45,113 nt of DNA, taken from assembly GCA_002081555.1 (NCBI GenBank), contig MZNV01001615.1, forward strand, positions 1-45,113, read 5' to 3'. The DNA is from Protostelium mycophagum (taxonomy: Eukaryota > Evosea > Variosea > Protosteliida > Protosteliaceae). The notes under the pieces are model-generated. The model did no database searches. It saw nothing but the letters and a program-made list of their open reading frames with translations, and was not told the DNA's origin. The position numbers were made by a program, and so were the translations under genes. Positions 10,101 through 20,912 of the stretch are shown here, piece by piece (the first letter of the stretch is position 1; each line of letters opens with the position of its first letter).

Positions 10101-11386
10101 GTGAAAAAACGACACCCCCACTATTCCAAGTTAATGAGATTTGACTGTGCTAACACTCACTAGATTGGAGAAAGACAATACGATGTCCCGTTGTAGTGAC
10201 CTTCACTGTCTACAATGATCGACCCGTGAGATTTGGTGAGATTGTAATAAATGAGTGCCTTTGGGGGAACTTGTTGGATTCCGCCGGCCACAATCCAAGT
10301 GGTATTAGGCCCGGTAGGTGACATTGAGATAGATACTATACACGTCATTATTAGGGTGGTGGAGGGACTCACCTGGCCAGTTGTAGTTGGTTGATAAACT
10401 CGTATAGAATATATCGTTTGAATAGAAGGTGTTGCCGTCCGTGTACAAATCTCCGGCTGCGAACGATGAAAAAATAAATTTGTTAAAATATTTACCATTG
10501 TCTAGATTTCCGGCAGTCACAACTCCACTTGGTATAGTTCCAAGATATTGTGGGTCTCTATGTGTTGTTGGGAAGAGGGGACCCTTGTACATCTGATTAT
10601 GACTCCCATCCCAAATCAAGAGCTTCCAACTGCCAGAGGACAATGAAATGCTGCAGGCGTTTTGCATGAGGGTTGTGATGTTCGATTGCCAAATGATGGT
10701 TCCATTTCCCCAAAGACGAGCGATGAAGGAAACTGTATTATTTTCAGATACAACATCGAAAGTTTGATGTACCTCCTGGACTGCAAGTTCCGGCCGTAAG
10801 AACGGAATAATCATCGAGCCCCAGAGCACAATATGGAGCACATTTGAGTGCTATCTTCGATTGTTTAGTTAGCGATCCAACGAAAATGGTTCCCTCTGTC
10901 CCCCTGTAGATGCCAGTGCATTCATAGAGACCCTGCACAAAGACACCCACAAAAGTCTTTATGGTCTGAACGGAAGAGAAAGGTGTTGTTGATGTTGTTG
11001 TATAAAGTGTGACAAAAACGGCATTAGTTGTGTTCTCCTGCCAAACGCAGAGACTACCGTTGATTATAGAGGAGAGATGTGTCGTCATGTTTTGAAAGTT
11101 CTGAATTCGAATTTAGAAGTTTTTGAATGCTCTTTCTTACCAGAATTTGGTTGGGCATAATTAATGTAGAAGAAGTGAGATTTGTGGCTGCATCGACTGT
11201 TGCGAAGGTAGCAGCAAAAAAGTCTTGGTTGATGGCTGTCTGGATGAAAGTAATTGTTTCAGTGTTTTTGATGGGAATTGGATCAAAGCCCGGCAGCAGC
11301 TGTTGTTGTGGCGGATCACACACGATTGTGTCTGGGAGGATTATCGCCGCGATGACCGAACAGAACATTAGGAGGAGGGTCCTCAT
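7143..11386 (-). CDS. Single-pass receptor: LamG domain, GAIN/GPS-like domain, TM, tyrosine-type pseudokinase
   Basis: Start at 11384-11386 opens a signal peptide (MRTLLLMFCSVIAAIILP). A long ectodomain with many N-x-S/T sites follows. A LamG/pentraxin-like domain sits at about 10074-9590 (IALSFRYQG, LVHLAVTFDNSVVTLYIGG, GIMKEFYVYDVVL). A GAIN-like stretch leads into a clear GPS at 8650-8500 (CRWWDD...WKSDGCV...CTCTHLTNFTLG). One membrane helix (FPIWAIIIVVVIPVIVIVSV) and a basic KRNK stop-transfer follow. The cytoplasmic part is tyrosine-kinase-like: VTAKK (beta-3 Lys), LHHPQIVQFLG, IITEYLPLGNL, GIVHCSLRASN, LTNFEFAR, LPIRWTAPEVL, SDTWSLYILLWEIWE, HPQNRPSFKDI, ending NPIYIETQN. HRD reads HCS and DFG reads NFE, so both catalytic Asp are gone: a pseudokinase. 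Ligand unknown; role inferred as adhesion/signalling scaffold. Confidence 0.85.
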
Positions 11387-11473
11387 GTTGCTGTTCGATG
11401 GTGTGGACAGAAACCCGCCTGTCACAATTTGACAAGCATCAACAAAGAGAAGACATCTCCGGGAAGGTCCGAA

Positions 11474-11541
11474 TGACAATTCTGTCGCCGCGGTGCAGTG
11501 CTGGTGGAAAACTCTTTCTACAAAGCACGCCGCGTCGGCTT
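11474..11541 (-). ncRNA. Dispersed ~68-bp element, possible structured RNA (copy 1)
   Basis: This segment is nearly repeated at 37190-37256 (shared core GTGGAAAACTCTTTCTACAA, flanked by similar TGACAATTCTG on one side and GGCTTG on the other). Read on the minus strand, the outer ends can pair (CGCGG with CCGCG) and an inner hairpin can form from GTAGAAA and TTTCCAC around a GAGT loop. Both copies lie upstream of minus-strand genes; this one ends about 88 nt before the receptor start codon. It could be a small RNA gene, a shared promoter element, or a fragment of a mobile element. I do not recognise a known RNA family. Confidence 0.4.
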
Positions 11542-11553
11542 GTATAGAGGATT

Positions 11554-12037
11554 TTATTGTCTCTGCTGTTGTTGGTATTGCTCCATTGTCCTCCTCCTTG
11601 CCTCTTCTATCTTCACTCTCCTCACCTGAGAAATTTCCCTCAATTTTCATTGAAATTTCACGACCGTTTCACAAAATATTCCGAGAAATTCACCTCGAAA
11701 GAGTCTCTGTCGACGAGTGTGGTATTTGGCGGTATTTGGGTGGGTTCAATGACGAGGGGTTGTATTACAATGGGCTGGTAGTCAGGGGGTGGGGGGGTGT
11801 GGCTGTAGTCTCTCCCGGCAAGTTTTTTGTTCTCGTTCACAATTTGTTCCAGCTTTTCGTGTTCGGCGCTGTTGAACAGCTGTGACGTCATCAGGTGTGT
11901 TGTAGATCCAGGAATTCCAAGAATAGATAAGTTTGTGAAATTTCAAGGAAATTTACCCTGACTTGGTCGATGTCAAGGGGTTCCACCGTAAATTGTGGAG
12001 CAGCCTTAAATAATTCGTTTTGAGGAAACCGCAACAT
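11554..12037 (-). CDS. Small basic/proline-rich protein of unknown function
   Basis: Starting at the ATG at 12035-12037, MLRFPQNELFKAAPQF leads to a donor after LDIDQVR. The frame resumes at about 11871 with LFNSAEHEKLEQIVNENKK, includes a proline stretch (HTPPPPDYQPIVIQPLVIEP), and after another intron ends in VRRVKIEEARRRTMEQYQQ with a TAA at 11554-11556 that overlaps an AATAAA signal. About 113 residues. I do not recognise the family. The helical basic tail would fit a small organelle or complex subunit, but that is only a guess. The start is uncertain: an open frame further upstream (12177-12060) does not join in phase. Confidence 0.5.
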
Positions 12038-12200
12038 CGCCCTGGAATCACCTTAGAAAAAACATTATTGTGAAAAACCCACTCGTTGTAGACAGTGGCC
12101 GCGACTGTGGAATCACTGTGTATGAATAGTTTGTTCAACTGTTGCTCTGTCTTCATCAGTTTGAAAGAAAATAACATAATAATATATTATATATAATAAA

Positions 12201-12613
12201 TTATATAAGGATGTATTTTTGTTCCACACTGACTATGTGAAGATTTTGCACAGAAAAAACGATCATACTTGTCAAATGATTGGCGGTGGCTGTAGTGGCG
12301 AACCAGGCAGAAGCCAGACATAACAGACTCCCACCTGAATCCATCAGATTATAGATTATTTTCAGATAGAGATCCACCATAAAGGAGGAGATCGACACTT
12401 ACTGTAGTATGTGAGAGGTTTTAATGCCTCTGCACCATGATATCTGACCTGCACACGAGATGTGATGGCGCGTGCACCAAAAAGAGTAACCAATCCCAAA
12501 AAACTGCTTGTGAGGAGCACATTACGCACGCCTGTCTTTCCCCAATCGGCCTCTTCAGGGCTAGGATGATATGAAGTCTTGTTACTGAGATGATTGAGAA
12601 ACGAGATCTCCAT
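12201..12613 (-). CDS. Small two-helix membrane protein, possibly TMEM242-like
   Basis: ATG at 12611-12613 (an in-frame ATG at 12647-12649 is also possible). The first exon encodes NVLLTSSFLGLVTLFGARA, a membrane helix, then GAEALKPLTYY. After a short intron the frame continues SGGSLLCLASAWFATTATAN, a second helix, and after one more intron ends SVEQKYILI. About 95-105 residues. The order helix, short soluble loop, SG(G/S)SL, helix recalls TMEM242, a mitochondrial inner-membrane assembly factor. Similarity is weak by eye and the animal protein is longer, so this call is tentative. Confidence 0.4.
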
Positions 12614-12918
12614 TTTGGAAGAGAAGAGATCACCTCGCCAAGACGACACCCATTTGAAACAAGGACCATGCTAGTTTGGAAGGTTTCGGATTGGCAGTAT
12701 TTCCCATTGACTTCTTGAACATCTCACCAACCGTGTGTTCTTCTTTTTCGTTCATGTCGTCTATGTGTTGTGTTGAAAATTTGTCAAAAATACAGTTGCA
12801 TTTTACATTTTGTCGTGTTGTAGTGTGCAGCGAAATTTGACCTCGGGAGCCGAGGGGCTTTGATCGGCGAAATGATGGAACATCTCAGAATTTCAACAAC
12901 ACAACCAGATCAAACGAT

Positions 12919-14884
12919 ATGAACTTTCGCGGTATTTACCCATGTCTTGACTGTTTATCTGACACTCGCAGACGAGTTGAGAAGATGGTTCAGAACTCCA
13001 GGATTACCATATGCCAGTTTGATGTTATTACCTTACTTGTTCACATTGTCTGGGGTGATCCCTTTTATGGCCTCGGTATAATAACAATACCTGTTTATAG
13101 CCACTTAATTGATCAGATGGTTGCTCATCTGGTGGGAGAGGATCTTGGAAAGACAGCAATCATTGTGGCTGTGATGGGTTCCCTCAGTAATCTTGCCTCA
13201 TTTTTTACGAGCACGACTATAGGAGCTGCGGCAGATCGATTTGGCCGCAGACCTCTCCTCTTCCTCACTCTTGTAAGTTTTCTCATGATTGATTGATGAC
13301 TTGTTTCTGTATGATCGAATAATATTTGTTCCTGATAGTGAACACAGCTCAACATGTTTTTTTCAATTCTGGGCTTCATGATCAGCATGCTGATCCATTC
13401 TGTGTGGCCTGCGGTCGTCTTTCATGTTTTGGCGGGCTTTTTCTCGGGGTTCACCTCGATCATGAATGCATACGTGGCAGACTTTTCTGAAGAAAAATCC
13501 AGAACAAGAAACTTTGGCATATTAGGGTCATTTTTGGGCATCTCTTTTATTGCAGGTGAATTTATTTTATTTTAAAAATCATCAATTTATTCAGAAATTC
13601 AATCTTGTCGAACTGTATGTTGGAGAACACACCGTCACTACCGTGCTAGATCGCCTTAATTACCGAGATATAATGTGTGCAGGTCCAGTTTCTTACGGAT
13701 TGATTATCAAACATTTCGGCTACATCGCTTTCCTCTCTCTACTTTGCTTTTTCCTTCTACTCAGCGCCACCGCCATATTTTTTATGCCCGAGGACTTTGT
13801 GGCAAAGGATACTCCATGGAGGTATTTGAATTTTGAAATATTTATTTTGGCGGGAAAATGAAACAAGCAGGCCTGCGAGCCCGGTCAAAGGATTTAAATT
13901 ATTGTGGAGTAAAACAGGAGCCCTGAAGGTATTTGTCTCGTTGTAGTTGAAGAAAATCTCTGAGATTTTTAGGTCTGCTTGGCCTTCTTCATTTTCTTTT
14001 TTGTGGAACAAGGTGATTTTCTATGATTTTTCGGTGAAATTTCGGTGAAATTAGTAGGGTTGTTTGATGTGTGGGTGGTCTATTTTAAGTACAGATATCA
14101 CGTCGACGAGTCTCAAATTGGTTTCGGCATGGGGGCTTGTGGTGAGCAGTTGTAGATGACCCGTCCAAATTCTGTACTTGATGGAAATGTCGACATGTAC
14201 ATGAAATAAAAAACGTAGGTATCGGCATGGTGGTAGGTCAAGCACTATTACTACCCTTCCTTAGCTCCAAAGTTTCCGACAAAACCTCCGCCATCATCGG
14301 TCTATGCATCTGCATCGTGAGTCGAATTCAAATTTCAAAACCTGAATTTAGCGGGAAAATGACCTTTTCAGGTGACCATCGCGCAACTGTTTTACGTCAG
14401 GATAATTTGGCTGATCTTCATCATTGTTGGACTCTCCATGACCGGCCTTTTCGTATCGCCCGCATTGTGTTCACTCCTAAGTAAAATGTTTGAGCAAGAC
14501 GTACAAGGAGGTGAAATTTCCCCGAGAATTCGATGATTTCTTGATGAACATTCCCTGAAATTTGTCAGAGGTTCAGGGGGTCTGGGCTATTTTTAAACAA
14601 TTATCGGGGGCAATTGGGCCGATCATCTGCGGATCATTATTTCATCACTTCGTCTCTGACAACAGGGACTTCCCAGGTGAATATTTAGTTGAGATAGTAG
14701 ATCTACAACTCTATTTACAACGCTAAATTGTTTAGAAATCGTTTTCCTCTGGGCTCTCACGGCCTTTGTCGTCTCGATGGGGATCATCATCACTATAAAA
14801 ACATCGCATAAGGAGGCCTACTTACCTCTAAGTCAAGAACTAGAGCAGGAGAAGATGCTGAAAGAAGATGATCCAATAAATTAA
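12919..14884 (+). CDS. Major facilitator superfamily transporter (drug/antiporter type)
   Basis: A secondary transporter with about twelve predicted membrane helices, spread over roughly ten exons separated by introns of 40-130 nt. The first exon (12919-13273) encodes two helices and MFS motif A (GAAADRFGRRPLL) in the loop between helices 2 and 3. Later exons give MFFSILGFMISMLIHSVW, YVADFSEEKSRTRNFGILGS, PVSYGLIIKHFGYIAFLS, and a C-terminal half with GMVVGQALLLPFLSSK and SDKTSAIIGLCICI. The protein ends in an acidic tail (QELEQEKMLKEDDPIN) with TAA at 14882-14884. The YVAD(F)S...R...FG pattern after helix 4 is typical of the tetracycline/hippocampus-abundant-transcript-like subgroup. Substrate cannot be read from sequence. 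An inner ATG at about 12985 is an alternative start, which would remove a 22-residue leader. Confidence 0.85.
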
Positions 14885-15056
14885 CTGTTATATGAATGCA
14901 CTAATGTTTAAAACGTTGTTCGATGACGAAGAATATACTGAGGTGTACCTCTATGTTCACTGGTTTGTCTGTCTGAACCCCTAGAGCAAACTTTTGATGG
15001 CCATTTCAAATTTCCCGGTCAAAAATCATACATGATCGAGGAATCACTATTTGCGA

Positions 15057-18000
15057 ATGAGGCACAACAAGAGAAAACTTATTTGTCGTGGCTCTGGAGG
15101 AAGATTTTCCTCAAAAGAAGAACAAGAAGCAGATCGACTGAGCGCATGGATCAAGTCCAAAGGGTATATCGATCTCGATGACCCCCAGACCGAAAATGAG
15201 ATGATCAAGTTGTGGAAGGGGACACGCCTCTCTATTAGCACAATTACAGCTGCAATCGATGAAGCCAATGAGGAATTTGAAGATGCATCTTCGCTTGATG
15301 TGAAGTCTAAAGAAGAGGTGAGAAGAAATCTGTCAATAAATCGAATACCTACTTGTCCTCTTCAGACTTCCCTGGAGAAGAATCTGTCATGGTTGGTGCG
15401 ATGATTGCGACCTGATAATATCAACAGCCAACACCCAAAGATCCTGAGCAGAAATCATCAGATGATCTCAGCCCTTTCATCAGCTACATACAGATAGAAT
15501 TGGTGGAATCAGATCAATCAGAAATCTCAAAAGAACAGAAGGCAAGAATAACTTGATTATTTTTGTTATTGCAATTCAATCGCAGAAGGCACGTGCCTTA
15601 CTCTATTTAATATTTTTCTACATACTTTTCGCGATGATTGTTGCCAGAATAAATACAATGGAAGGTCCTCATAAAAACGACTTGACTCATGCAAAAGCGT
15701 GCCGCGGCATGGAGAATTTGTCCAAAATCATGAACATATTTATTCACACTGTCTTCTGTGCTATTTTTGTATTATTTATGATAATGATATCTCAGGAGTT
15801 TGTCGCAACAACAGAAGTCGCGGAGACAGTTATAGAGGAAATTCCAGAGATTCCAGAACAAGTTACAGCAATTTCCTCAGAAAATTCACCAGAAATTCCA
15901 GCAATTTTCTCAGAAATATCACCGGAAATTCCATCGAATTCTCCAGACATTTCGCCAGCAAATCCCAACTGTGAAGAAAAAATGATCGCTGATGATAGAG
16001 ATCAATCACACAACGAAGACCGGGAGAATCTTCGTCGAAATTTCGAAGAAAAATTACGAGCCACTCAGGAAGCGTGGAAAGCTCTACAACGAGCCGAAAA
16101 AGTCGCAGAAGACGAAAACTCGATCCCAAAGTCTGCTGTGGAAGATGAGCAAGTGGCTCATGAAGCTGTGGAAGCGGCTGCTCAACAAACTTCAAAGGTA
16201 ATTTTATTTTCTTCAATGTGAGATTTGTTAACCCTTTAAATACCTGAGTGCGTCTTATCACGTTTCTTACCGCGGGCACAAATATTTGAGACCTGCATAC
16301 GTAATTTACCGATAAGACGCATTCAGGTATTTAAAGGGTAAATTCACTTGGAAATGGTGTTTACATTTGATCATCAAAGAATATGCGTCAATTACCGTAG
16401 AATAAAGCGTTACGAACCGTGCCTTCAGCGGGTTAATTTAAAATAAATTTAATATCTTATTTATGTAGGGAGAAGTGGATTATGAAAAATTGTCCTCTGA
16501 TGATGAATTTGTTTTTGCATCATGTGGAATGGACTTTGATGATCTCGCCGAAAATCCGGAAAAAACACCAGACTCCCCGAAAAAGAAATCAAACAAGTCG
16601 AGTGACATATGTAGGCCATTATTTTTAAATTTCAAATCTCAAATGACCGTTGAAGCTGTGTCACCCAAGTTAAAACGACCATCTACAACTCCGCCATCGC
16701 AACAAAAGTCTGCGCAGAAGGAAAAAAAATTGCAAAAAAAAAAAACTTCAAAAAAAGAAGAAAAATCTCAAAAAAAAAATTCACCACAAGAACAATCAAA
16801 TAAAAATCCGAGAAAAAGACAGAAAATTTCCTCCGCACAGAAACTCGTGTTGATGGAAACGAATCCCGATCAATCTGTACAGTGAGTATCTATTTTCCCG
16901 CCAAGATTTTTCCCGCTAAAATTTAACTTTCGGCAGGGACGAATGGATCAAGCTCTCAAGGTTAGTTTACCTTTTCACAAATTTCAACTGAAAAATCCAG
17001 TGAAAAATCCTTCATTCCACGTGTAAATCATTTCAAACTTCAAGAAGAGCCAAAACTGCATCAAATACGTAATTATTACACCGAACAAACTTCGAGCGTC
17101 TACATCGAGCCAAATCCAATTTTACAATCATCTAAGGACACACAAGGTTCGTCATTCTGAAAAATGAATATTGAGATATCTTTGAATAAAAATCCTCAGG
17201 AGTGATCATGGTGGATCTGGTCGATTCTAAGAACGAGGAAAAGGTATCTTGTCTCAAATATTTGTGCCAATATCAACTCAGACAGGTTGCATTCCAATGT
17301 GAAAAACAATATCAAAGGACTGCAGACACGACAAAATGGAAAATCAAAGTAAGACGTCTCATCCACAATCTCTGATAAATAATATTATTATTGTGAATAT
17401 TTTAACCTCTGTAGTGCATGGAGCCTAACCAAAATGAAGTCCATCTACAATTCACCATTCTGTATAAATTTGGCGGGAAAACAATGTTGTACAAAGAAGT
17501 CGTTCGGAGTAGTGATTTTCAAATCGAAATGCGAGAATCAACAGGTTGATTTATACGAAATTCTCACAAAGATTTACATATGCAGGACAACAGAAGGTTA
17601 GAAAACCAAGAGTTCCCAGCATCAACGAAGAGTGAGCCGAATTCATGACTTGCGAAATTTCACTGAAATTTCATCAGGTTCATTCCGGAGATAATAACAG
17701 ACGACCTAACGTGCGCATTTAAAACGAAAATTGTTGTTTTTTCACATCTTTTCGCATAGGTTCGAGGGCGAAAGCCTCGGGGGTGGTCATGTGATCAGCC
17801 TCGGAACCATGCAATATCAATCGTCTGAGGGCATCAGGGCCTCACAGTCAAAGACATGATTGTGCTTGGTAGTTTAGTCCCCCCACATTAAATTCCAAAA
17901 ATCGTTGTAGATGGAGTTGTAGAAGCGTCAAGGTCTTGACGAAAAGCAGGAATGCCGTCGGAACACGCAGGAAGATGGGAAGCTTTATGATGTTGGAGGA

Positions 18001-18529
18001 CCCGCCCATTTCACTTTCGAAAAGAGGTAACCCTGGAACGGTGACTGTCTGTCAGAACCCCAAAAAGATCGCTGTGATGGAGGATGTACGAGTCACTGTG
18101 AGGTTGATGGACGTGTTCCAGACGCAAGAGGTAATCTTTTTGAAATTTGGAGTGTTTCTCCAATCCTGTCGACATGTTGTCCCATTTTCTGAAATCTTCG
18201 AAGAAAGATGCACAAACACGATCAGAAATAAATCAAGAAGACAACAAGACATTGAGAGTTTTCAGGTGCATGCTTTAGAAGGCCAACAACAGTGTGAGAT
18301 GGATGCCTTTGATCTTGCCGCTTTTGAATTGAAGGTAAAGAAACATAAAAAGCGAGGAAATTGAACAGTGGCAGGTCACCGAGACTGGAAGATTCAAATT
18401 ACATTTTAAATTCCGACATAGGGCACACAAAAAGGGTAAGCTAAAATGATCACCCGACGAAGCTGATATCTTCGGACAGCCCCTTTTATAGAGGAAGAGA
18501 TGACGTCACTTGCCTTCGATGTGCGATAA
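15057..18529 (+). CDS. Unrecognised nuclear-type protein: acidic/coiled-coil part, Lys-rich linker, C-terminal beta-rich region
   Basis: Start ATG at 15057-15059 (MRHNKRKLICRGSGGRFSSK). After several exons comes an EIP/SPEIP repeat-like acidic stretch (15796-15970), a charged coiled coil (RENLRRNFEEKLRATQEAW) and, from 16470, DDEFVFASCGMDFDDLAE followed by a very Lys-rich linker (about 16690-16840) that looks like a nuclear localisation signal. Downstream small exons give VIMVDLVDSKNEEK, EVHLQFTILYKFGGKTMLYK, KVRKPRVPSINEEFIPEII, SVKVLTKSRNAVGTRRK, VRVTVRLMDVFQTQE and GRFKLHFKFRHRAHKK, ending at TAA 18527-18529. The C-terminal part alternates hydrophobic residues like a beta-sandwich. The join across the 211-nt intron 17712-17922 is in phase. 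A possible GC-AG intron starts after 15540. A transcription factor is plausible but I cannot name a family. Splitting into two genes cannot be excluded. Confidence 0.5.
16228..16342. mobile_element. 115-bp foldback/MITE-like element inside an intron
   Basis: Arms of 32 nt at 16228-16259 and 16311-16342 are inverted copies with two mismatches; the shared core is CCCTTTAAATACCTGA. About 51 nt separate them. The size and long terminal inverted repeats fit a non-autonomous DNA transposon remnant. No obvious target-site duplication is visible (TTTG/TTCA at the edges), so excision or an RNA hairpin role is also possible. Confidence 0.65.
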
Positions 18530-18974
18530 ATGCCGCCTTCCGCGGTTTCTTGTGTCAAATATAGGCCGTCAAGATCTATTACATCTGTGGCACTGCGATA
18601 GTTTAATTGAGATGCAAATTAATCTGCGAAATATCTCCGAGATACTTCCACCCACGGTATTTACCGGGTCATCTTTCGTGCTGTCGTGTTGCTAAGAACA
18701 AGTACGAACAGAATTTTTCGTTCTGCATTTCCACGGAACCGCCGTCAAGTATGTGAACCAATCTACGGTTGTTAACGTATATCTCCGGAGTTGTTAAAAA
18801 TACAACGGGAGTGGCATTTGCGCATGCGGTTTGTTACCGTGATATGCACGTAGTTCAAATTCTTGAATTAAAGATTCTTCTTGCCCAAAAGAGTCCCTCA
18901 AGAACCGCGAAAAGCATACCGATGCGGTCATTACCGTATATTCTCAATTTCTTAACGCGTAACTAAGATGTTAT
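18530..18974. other. Intergenic region without a recognisable gene
   Basis: This 445-nt spacer holds the 3' end of the preceding gene and the promoter of the UNC-93-like gene. Several TACCG/CGGTA-containing words are seen (for example GTATTTACCGGGTC near 18657 and TTACCGTG near 18834). Open frames here show no family. Confidence 0.4.
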
Positions 18975-20651
18975 TTGAACACACCAATGCCCGACGTGGA
19001 CACCATTATTTCTGCGCGCAAAGCGATGGACACAACGTCGTCAGTCATGCCAGAGAAGCCAGCCCCAATCTCGATAAACAAATCTGCTCGAGTTGGCTAC
19101 TTTGGAGGATCCTTCTGCGTCCTTTTTTTGGCACAGATAATGACACAGGTTAGAGTCAGGCGCCCGTTTAGCACTTTTATCTGAGTACTTTTAGAACATG
19201 CTGACGACGTTATATCCACGCGTCGCTTTTGTATCGTTATCTATCATTTTCTTATCTCTGGGTATTGTCGCCCTCTTCATTCCAGCGCTACAGAGTAAGA
19301 TAGGCATAAGGTAATTAGGAAGTCTCAAAACAACCCTCAACTCTGCCAGATTTGGCCTCTTGGGTGGAGCGCTGTCACATTTAGTTTGGATTCTATGTAT
19401 TGCGACAGGCATAGAGTGGGTCATGCCCATTGCCTCAGTCATTCTTGGGTCTGGGGGTGCTCTTCTTTGGATCACACAAGGAGTACGCGACGAGTAGTTG
19501 TTTTAGGTCTCATTTTTGACAGGTCTGGATGACAGAGACACTCGCCGGCGAAGAGGTTGGCAAATTGAATGGCCTTTTCTGGCTCATCTTTAACCTCTGC
19601 GTGGTCCTCGGTTCTTCTGCTTTGTCCATTCTTTATTTCATGGGCATCGATTTTGATCTATACATGGTGAGTACTCTTCCTTCAAATAGGGGTTAGCGTT
19701 GGTGTGGTACAATTGTCTGTAAAACATTTTTGCCGCCTGCTCTATAAAGACAGCCCGTTCTTTTGAGAGGTACAAAGCTAAGGAATCGCAGATCCCCAGA
19801 GCCATGTGCTTGGTCGGTGTTCTTGGGTGTTTCATGTTTCTTGGCATCAGAATGCCACCAACAATGACACAACCGGTCCAGACAGAAGATGACGAGAGTT
19901 TCTTTAAGAAGACTTTCAAGAGTGTTTGGGATATCTTAAAGGTGATGATTCTGAGGAGAACGTCATCTCACGTTTTCAGATGTTTGGAACAGCGAAGTTT
20001 TTAATCTTGTCGGCCTTCTTTGCACTTCAAGGCACAACAGGTTCCTTCTTAGGAGGTGCCTTCCCCCTTTTGGTCAACCCAGCCCAGGTAAATTTTCCCG
20101 CCATTTTTTTTCCTGGAATGATTCTGAATCCTTAACAGGTCTCCACCCTCTTCTTATGCCTCGGTATCTCAAAGACACTGTTTTCCTATGCCGCAGGGTT
20201 CTGTTATGACGTCGTCGGCTGGCAATTTGTCATCATCTCGAACATGGTCGTGACCTTTGGAGGATACACAGCCATCGCTTTTGGAGTTTGGAACGGAAAC
20301 GTCCTCTTTATGTACGGAGCTGCCTCATTATTAGGAATGAGTGAGGCCATCATGCTTCTGGTAATCACCGCCACGATCACCGTTTTATACCCTCAGAACA
20401 CCGACAAGGCCTTTGCCGCCTACAGATTCATCAACGCCCTCTTTGTGGCGGTTGGATTTTTCATCTCACCGCTCTTGACGTGGCGTGAGATCGCCGCCTT
20501 CAACTGCACATTGTCTGCACTCGTCGTGATTTTATTCTTCATTCTATACGGAGTCGTACTGCGGAATGAGGTGAAATACGCACCACTAGAGAAGAATGTC
20601 GAAGAGGGTCACGAGATGACAGAACAGGAAGACCCAGCCGGAAATTGTTGA
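18975..20651 (+). CDS. UNC-93-like MFS membrane protein
   Basis: A multi-pass protein of the UNC-93/MFS group, whose members act as regulators or transporters in plasma and endosomal membranes. The first exon from 18975 gives a soluble leader and the first helix (GYFGGSFCVLFLAQIM). Later exons give VSLSIIFLSLGIVALFIPAL, GLLGGALSHLVWILCIATG and SVILGSGGALLWITQG, the last being close to the family signature G(A)ALLWxxQG in helix 4. After an acidic cytoplasmic loop (QTEDDESFFKKTFKSVWDIL) the second half begins at about 19980 and runs to a charged tail ending at TGA 20649-20651. The large last exon (about 20140-20651) encodes four helices. This gene lacks three of the four short iterated words seen elsewhere in the window. 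A start at 18987 (MPDVDT) is also possible. Confidence 0.8.
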
Positions 20652-20912
20652 TAAAGAGAGAGTTTTGAAGTCCTTTTCTTTGTCTTGACGCAGTGGTGCC
20701 AGCCTCAAACGAGGAGGTTTTGGATTGGCTTTCTTTTTCTTCGAAGAGTTTGCATTTCATTGTCTATGTTGTATTCACTCTTTATTATTCATAATCGGTG
20801 TTCAGAGGCTTGGTTCTGGCTCGATAATTTATTGGGAAGCAAAATTTACAATGCTTTGTCCAAAAATTCAAAATTATCAACCGCTCATTATTCAAGCGAC
20901 GACCACACGATC

